Source: Manduca sexta
Lineage: Eukaryota; Arthropoda; Insecta; Lepidoptera; Sphingidae
NCBI RefSeq assembly: GCF_014839805.1
Contig: NC_051120.1
Span: 992,001 to 1,056,000 of the forward strand
DNA: 64,000 nt
Direction: 5' to 3'
Shown: positions 58,393-64,000 of the stretch, one piece after another
Layout: the number at the start of each line of letters is the position of its first letter
Position numbering within the stretch: position 1 is the stretch's first letter
The notes under the pieces: model-generated
Database searches by the model: none
Seen by the model: only the letters and a program-made list of their open reading frames with translations
What the model was told of the DNA's origin: nothing
Position numbers and translations under genes: made by a program

Positions 58393-58904
58393 AATAAGAA
58401 CGATTTTAGGTAGTTTATATCTTGCAAACAGGCATTTTTTTTAGTTATAATGTAGATCATTTATTTTTGACTTGCTTAGACATATTATGGAAAAATATTC
58501 ACGGTTAGATGAGTAAAAATCCTACAAATTCGTTAATAATAATAATTTTAACGTCATATCTCTTTCTCTGTTTACTATGTCAAAAAGCGTCTTTTGAAAA
58601 AAAGATCTTTTTTAAGTATCAACTTAATATTAAGAACTTGTAATATATAAATTTTACAATTAATATTAACTTTTTTTTTCCATTTAAAGTAAACTTAATA
58701 ACCGCTTAATGATTAGGATGAAATTTTACAAATACCAATCCTGGACTCAGAATAGTTCATGTTTATCCTGGAACAGGAAACAGTAAGATTTTTTATACCA
58801 AGGAAAAATTTTCCATCTGGCGACGCTGTGAACAAAACTCAGCAATTAAATGAATTATATTTAATATTTCCAAAATTAGGTTTTTTGACATATGTCATCT
58901 ATAC

Positions 58905-59471
58905 TTCAATACTATTATATGTATAAATCTGAAGAGTTTGTTTGTTTAGACGCGCTAATATCAGGAACTACTGGTTCGAATTGAAAAATTTTCTAAGTGT
59001 TGGATAGCCTATTTATCTAGAAAGACTATAGGCTATATAACATCACGCTATGACCAATAAGAGACCCTCACAAACTACCCAACGGATTTCGATGAAATTT
59101 GGTATGGACTATACTGCCGTGCTAAGCGCAAAAGCGGTACTTATCTCAAAAGAAAAACAAAATCTTGATTTTTATATCGTCAGATAGCTTAAAGAAATAC
59201 CCATCCAATGAACTTACCTAAATAACGGTATCTTGTTTAGAACTTGTTAAAAAAACCTTAAAATAGTTTCTCTATCTCAGTTTTACATACAAAAATATAA
59301 AACTAAATTTACAAAACTTCGATTATCTCGAAATAAGGTATCCCTGACATACCGCTTTCGCGCTTAGCACAGCAATATAGATAGTTTGAGTTCCTTGGAA
59401 AGACATACGCTACTTTTATCCCGCAAAAACATTTTCACGTGGCCGAAACCGCGAGCAATAGTTAGTGGCAT
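58905..59471 (+). mobile_element. Helitron carrying a nested TA-flanked MITE
   Basis: Starts with attatatgtataaatctgaa and gagtttgtttgtttagacgc, ends cacgtggccgaaaccgcgag followed by caatagttagt. The interior tttcgatgaaatttggtatg is split from tagatagtttgagttccttg by the element at 59114..59375. Confidence 0.75.
59114..59375. mobile_element. TA-flanked MITE with 28-bp inverted ends
   Basis: Left end CTGCCGTGCTAAGCGCAAAA and right end (reversed) TTGCTGTGCTAAGCGCGAAA pair with few mismatches. TA lies on both sides (59112-59113 and 59376-59377), pointing to a Tc1/mariner-type transposase. 262 bp, no coding frame. Confidence 0.85.
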
Positions 59472-61347
59472 ATGATGTAACATTGGTTTTTATAGTTCCT
59501 TATCAAATTATATTAATGTAATATGCACGTAAGTTATTATCGCAATATTGCTTAGTTGTATGATAAATGTCCAATTATTTATTTCCAATCGTACATTGGA
59601 TTTCCAAATTGTAATTGTTGAAAGGAGATTAAATACAATATTAATGTTTTATGGCGTGTTATCTATGCCTTTTGCCTTTATCATGCCTGTGTTAATTGTC
59701 TACTGCTGTATTCTATGGTTATATAATCTGTTCCAATGTAATTTATATTGTAGTAAAAATATAATTTAGCAGTCATGTCGTAAATAAATTATTACACTAT
59801 TTAATTAGGAACATTTATGAACTAAATTGTTTTGAATCAAAGGCATTAACAGTATAGTTAGCTATAGGCAAAATGTATGCTCTAAAATTATTACCAAATG
59901 TTAATAAGTTGTTGTCTTATTTTGAAATGTTCGTGTAAAAGGATGTCACAGCGCCCTAAGTTATTAACACATAAATAACATATTTACTGAAAATATTCTA
60001 ATATGTGTATTAAAAACGTGTAAATCACGTTATGGAAAAAATGTGAAGTATTTTATATTGATGTGTTGCTAGTTTACGGAAGATTGAGTAACCGTCGCAC
60101 GAACGCAAATTTTTGTATGACAATCTTTTCAATGTCCGCTCTACATAATATTAGGACTTGTTTCGAATCAATTATTGAATGGACCAAGTATTGGGAAGGT
60201 TCAAATCTTTAGTCAAAGGATTTAGATGCGCTGTTCGTTTTAGTTTCTCTGCAGTCTACAAAATGTGTAGAAGCGGTATTATAACAGAAAACTAACTCGA
60301 ATTGTCATTCGCGATGGAGTTTGATACGGTTAGTGAGGTGCTGAATATATCATTTTTCCCAAACCCGGCTTCAGTAAAAGTAACATACCTCAAGAGGATC
60401 TTTCTGTATAGCATGCAGTGTATTACTACGCTGTGTTTTGTCATTAGATCTTTTGTACACTTCGACTGTTTATAAGATCATAGCCACCATGTTCATATAA
60501 ACCATTTGATAGTAGAGCAGACGAGAAACTTTTTCGTCCCTTTTAAATGTATCAAATTAATATTCAAAGTCTCGTAACAATTTCATTTACTTATACATAA
60601 GTTCTTTCGTCCTTATAGTTTTATCTTCGCTTAAATGCATCAAATCAGAATTATTTTCAATAATTCATTGTCATATAAGAGAGTGTAATAAAAAAGACAT
60701 TATTTAAAGATAATTCTTAGAATAGATCAAAATGAACATCAGAGAAGACAACACAACTCTACAATGGTATAGTGTCTCCTTCAGAAAAGACAAATATGCA
60801 TCTTTGCTTGGCATATGCAGCTTTAAAATTTAATACTGGATAATTGTTCTTAACTTAATTTGGCTCTATATTAAGAGTAAACATAAAGCCAACAGGTCAA
60901 TCAAAAAGAGTCTTTAAATAAAAAAATATCCTTCAAATTTAAGCAAACTTATTTAGTTCAAGTTAAATACAATTTCCAATTAACAAGACGCCGACGTTGC
61001 ATCCTTTACCAGTACAAATGCCCGCTTTACAATTGATCCATGAACACAAATTAGGAGTCATTGACGACAACATAATACAATCGATTAACTAGTACCGAAG
61101 GATTTATAGCAATAATAGACAAATAAGAATAAAGTTTGACATGATTACAGATGAGTTCTTTATTATTAACGCGTGGATAACACTTTGGATAGTTTGTTAG
61201 AATGAGCCGATATACTAACTTTTGCCTCAATCTTGCGATAAAATTCTTTCAATAAGATATAGCGCCAACCCGTGGTAAACACTGTTCCGGGGAGACTATA
61301 AATATTTCAGAAGTAATGTAACCGCCTATTAGCGTATTTATCATTAA
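59472..61347. other. No supported gene
   Basis: AT-rich sequence upstream of the homeobox coding exons. No repeat family recognised. Confidence 0.5.
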
Positions 61348-61470
61348 TAATATCAGAACTGTACTATATACTGTCGTACTGCAGGGCACGGTCCTCTATT
61401 ACTAAGAGGGCTTTGACCTTATTCTTCCACGCAGGGCTAATGCGGGTTGGCAGACTCCATACTTTCTAAG
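61348..61470 (-). mobile_element. SINE family 1, decayed 3' fragment (left arm of inverted pair)
   Basis: Reversed tail and partial body (tatcagaactgtactatata to gcgggttggcagactccat). It faces the plus-strand copy at 61506..61650 across a short palindrome. Confidence 0.75.
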
Positions 61471-61477
61471 GTACATA

Positions 61478-61501
61478 GTACATACAAATGTTTGTATGTA
61501 C
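61478..61501. repeat. 24-bp palindrome between opposing SINEs
   Basis: gtacatacaaa and tttgtatgtac pair perfectly around a two-base centre, between the facing SINE copies. Confidence 0.8.
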
Positions 61502-61505
61502 CGTA

Positions 61506-61650
61506 GAATATGTAGGTGTGTGAAGTCTACCAATCCGCACTAGGCCAGCGTGGTGGACTAAGGCCTAATCCCTCTCAGTAGTAGAGGAGGCCCGTGCTCA
61601 GCAGTGGGCAAGTATATAATACAGTGCTGATATTATTATTTTTTTATTAT
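61506..61650 (+). mobile_element. SINE family 1, 3' fragment (right arm of inverted pair)
   Basis: Well-preserved 3' half from gtgtgtgaagtctaccaatc to the tail gtgctgatattattatt. It is much cleaner than the opposing copy on its left. Confidence 0.85.
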
Positions 61651-61785
61651 TTACAGATGTTTTACGAATTAATATCGACGCTTACTATCAGATAATTAGT
61701 TATCTAGTCATTTAGATATATTAAAAATAAATCAACTAGGTAGTTAATTTATTAGACGTTACAGATTAGGTAATCTAGCCTATAA

Positions 61786-62003
61786 CACACACACTCATGC
61801 ATAATCCCAGAAGGGGTAGGCAAAGGCACGACTAGTGTACCCACTTTCCGCCTTGTATATTCCGTCCCAAGACGTGATAGGGGACCAGCCTATCTCAATA
61901 TCAGGCACAAATTCCAGAATCCTGGCCGATACTGAGTGGAAAAATACAACCTCACTTTGCCCGACCCGAAGTCGAACCCAGGACCTTAGCACTTTATTCG
62001 TAC
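61786..62003 (-). mobile_element. SINE family 2 copy interrupted by a hAT-like MITE
   Basis: Reversed copy from cacacacactcatgcataatc to cactttattcgtac, where a 162-bp MITE is inserted. The tRNA-like head resumes at 62174 (cataatacatctatggaacc) and ends at 62198. Confidence 0.87.
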
Positions 62004-62165
62004 CAGTGGCGTAGGGTCCAAATAACCCGAATCTTATCAGCTTCCCTTTCGCAATTTAAGTAAAATCAAATTATCATTACAATTTGCAGGCCACATTTAT
62101 GTATGTCATTAGTACTTATATGTTGCGTCGGATTCTCTTTCTGAAAAAGTCACCCTTTGCCTCTA
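62004..62165. mobile_element. hAT-like MITE, 162 bp, nested in a SINE
   Basis: Starts CAGTGGCGTAGGGTCC and ends agtcaccctttgcctcta. A perfect 8-bp target duplication, attcgtac, lies at 61996-62003 and 62166-62173. Same family as 54040..54203. Confidence 0.9.
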
Positions 62166-62196
62166 ATTCGTACCATAATACATCTATGGAACCGAG

Positions 62197-62244
62197 GCCT
62201 AAACTAGTGTTTAGGCAAACTAACTAGTTAGCCTAAACACTAGT
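62197..62244. repeat. Nested GCCTAAAC hairpins
   Basis: gcctaaac-tagt-gtttaggc makes one short hairpin (62197-62216). actagtgtttaggc (62203-62216) pairs perfectly with gcctaaacactagt (62231-62244), making an alternative one. Confidence 0.8.
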
Positions 62245-63125
62245 CAAAACTAGTACGACAACTCTACCAAATCAAAGCACGTTATATACATAAATATACT
62301 TGAAACATTACACATTTATTATCTTTGTAAGTTTTGTTATCAAGTTTATGGTTGATGCAATCTTTAAAATCAAACATTAACGGGCATTCTAACCACACCG
62401 ATATGGTGAAGATAAGTTAAACGCCAAAATGATTGTTGTTAAACTCTATTTACGTGTCAAAATTATACTATTTGCAAAATTATCACTTCGTGGGACTGAT
62501 TAAGCTTTAAATTACAATGTTTACAAACTTAAAAACGGCTTTTTATAGTACAATTTTACCTAATCATGAGTTAAGAGACATCTTTGCCTAGTTGTGAAGT
62601 TGTTAAAACGTCTATAAATAAATTATCAATAATAAAACATAATCTACAAAAACTTAAAGAAAAACACATAAAAAGCAATCCAATATGATCAATAACTCTT
62701 TGCGCTACAAAAACATGTCAACAAAAAGTTTAAGGACAGACAAATAAATAACATACAACTGGCAATAACCTTTGCACCACATTACATTAAAATTACAAAC
62801 ATTATTTCGACAATATCCTAAAAAACCAACAAATGTGGTCAACAGCAATTTTATCGTTAAACTTAACCACCCATTTTAATGCGATTAGTGGAGATAATCG
62901 AAATGATAAATCAATTCATAGAAAAAACACCCATACGGTAAACCAAATAAGACGCCAATTCGGCCAACTATTATTCACCCGGAACAATACCTGGCATTAA
63001 GCTAATAAATGGATTGACAACAAAAAATTAAAAAACATTCCATCAATTCTAAATTCAAATCTGATATTATAATTAAAATAATATCAATCATTTTTATCAA
63101 TTAACACAGTATGGCAACACCTCAC

Positions 63126-63360
63126 CTTTCCAATCACTTCACTCCAAAACAAGCACAGAATCACTTCACGGTAGCGAATGCGCGGGAATGGCGGACGCGT
63201 GCGGCGATACTGTGCGACGGGGACAGACTGTTAACGCGTCGGTGTCCGCAGTTAGACTAACATCCAAATCGCTTAATTTTATGAGTTCAGAGTTGCCTTC
63301 TCCACCCCCTGTCGCGCGATGTGACTTTGCAACGACGTCCCGTAGGATATTTTGTTTGGG
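63126..63360 (-). other. Possible 5' non-coding exon or promoter-proximal block
   Basis: This GC-rich block sits in AT-rich DNA about 10.6 kb upstream of the start codon. Read on the minus strand it ends in GGAAAG|GTGAGG, a good donor-like sequence. A possible partner acceptor (tttctgtgatag) lies about 20 bases before the ATG. An open frame of 65 codons also exists on the plus strand from an ATG in this block, so it could instead belong to a divergent gene or be an unspliced regulatory island. No TATA box or initiator can be fixed with confidence. Confidence 0.25.
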
Positions 63361-64000
63361 ATATTTTTATTATAGTAAATTTTGAACATATAATTTCGTG
63401 ACAAGACAATCATGTATAACATGAGACATGAGTGTAGCCGAAATAATTCACTTCAACACAAACACAAAAATTTTAAATGTAAAAAAAACAGTATTGCTGT
63501 ATATAAAAAAAATATTTAAAGCACACAATATGATGTAAAATATCGTAGAAATGAATAAACAACACCATGTATAAAAAACTACACAGTACCTCACTCGAAA
63601 ATTTCACGACCGCTTAAAATCACGAACGTTGTCCAACATAGGATTTTATATAATCAGAATTGCTTCGTTCACACCAAAACTATATGACATAAAAAAATAC
63701 ACAAATGATACGAATCTTGAAGAAAAATAAAGTAATTTACAACAATAGCCTCAATAAGACGCCAATGTATGAAATTATCAGCGATTAAAAGTAATCGTTC
63801 AATTATCATTTTATAGTGTAATATGATATTATCCATATAAATTATAGGATATAGTAGAGATAAGATCGGAAGCTAATTAATATAATGTACCTAGTGTATA
63901 TAATATAAAAATATAAGTCCTTATTTAGAAAAGCATTGCGTAGTGGTATATTGCAGTTCGTAAACAGGTCGGGTATGATTTTAAAAGTTTTCCAAGATTT

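Noticed and set aside
63188..63385. 65-codon plus-strand open frame starting ATGGCGGACGCG
   Set aside because: The start context is attractive, but the downstream residues show no domain and the block fits a 5' non-coding exon or promoter of the minus-strand gene at least as well.

Overview
This window is AT-rich nuclear DNA from an insect, almost certainly a moth or butterfly (Lepidoptera). The evidence is the repeat content: tRNA-derived SINEs with clear A and B boxes, small non-autonomous Helitrons, TTAA-flanked fold-back elements, hAT-like MITEs, RTE and jockey/CR1-like LINE 3' ends and a DD37D mariner. No bacterial, viral or CRISPR-like gene system is visible.

Only one host gene can be supported. 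It lies on the minus strand, spans most of the window and is an NK-class homeobox gene that best fits NK7.1. Its first coding exon (51877..52498) encodes 207 residues with an acidic region, an eh1-like motif and a CtBP-like PLNLS motif. An intron of 18,104 bp separates it from the second coding exon (33531..33772), which encodes a basic linker and homeodomain residues 1-44. Both junctions are phase 1 and join cleanly. Exon 2 ends at the classic homeodomain 44/45 splice site. I found no third exon (rest of helix 3 and the C-terminus) in the 33.5 kb downstream, so it probably lies beyond position 1. A GC-rich block at 63.13-63.36 kb with a donor-like end may be a 5' non-coding exon, but this is speculative.

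The rest is intron or flank. It holds a layered set of mobile elements, several nested with readable target-site duplications: a mariner inside a SINE at a TA site (40.4-41.7 kb), a hAT MITE inside a SINE (62.0 kb), a hAT MITE inside another repeat (36.7 kb) and a TA-flanked MITE inside a Helitron (59.1 kb). Two TTAA-flanked elements (27.6 and 29.1 kb) fold into near-perfect hairpins. GC-rich, C- or G-run-bearing islands are scattered through the AT-rich intron; some may be regulatory, but this cannot be shown from one sequence.

Most short open frames in the window are chance or lie inside repeats. I see no evidence of a new multi-gene system. The items most worth following are the homeobox gene structure, the two co-repressor-type motifs, the hairpin elements and the nested insertions.
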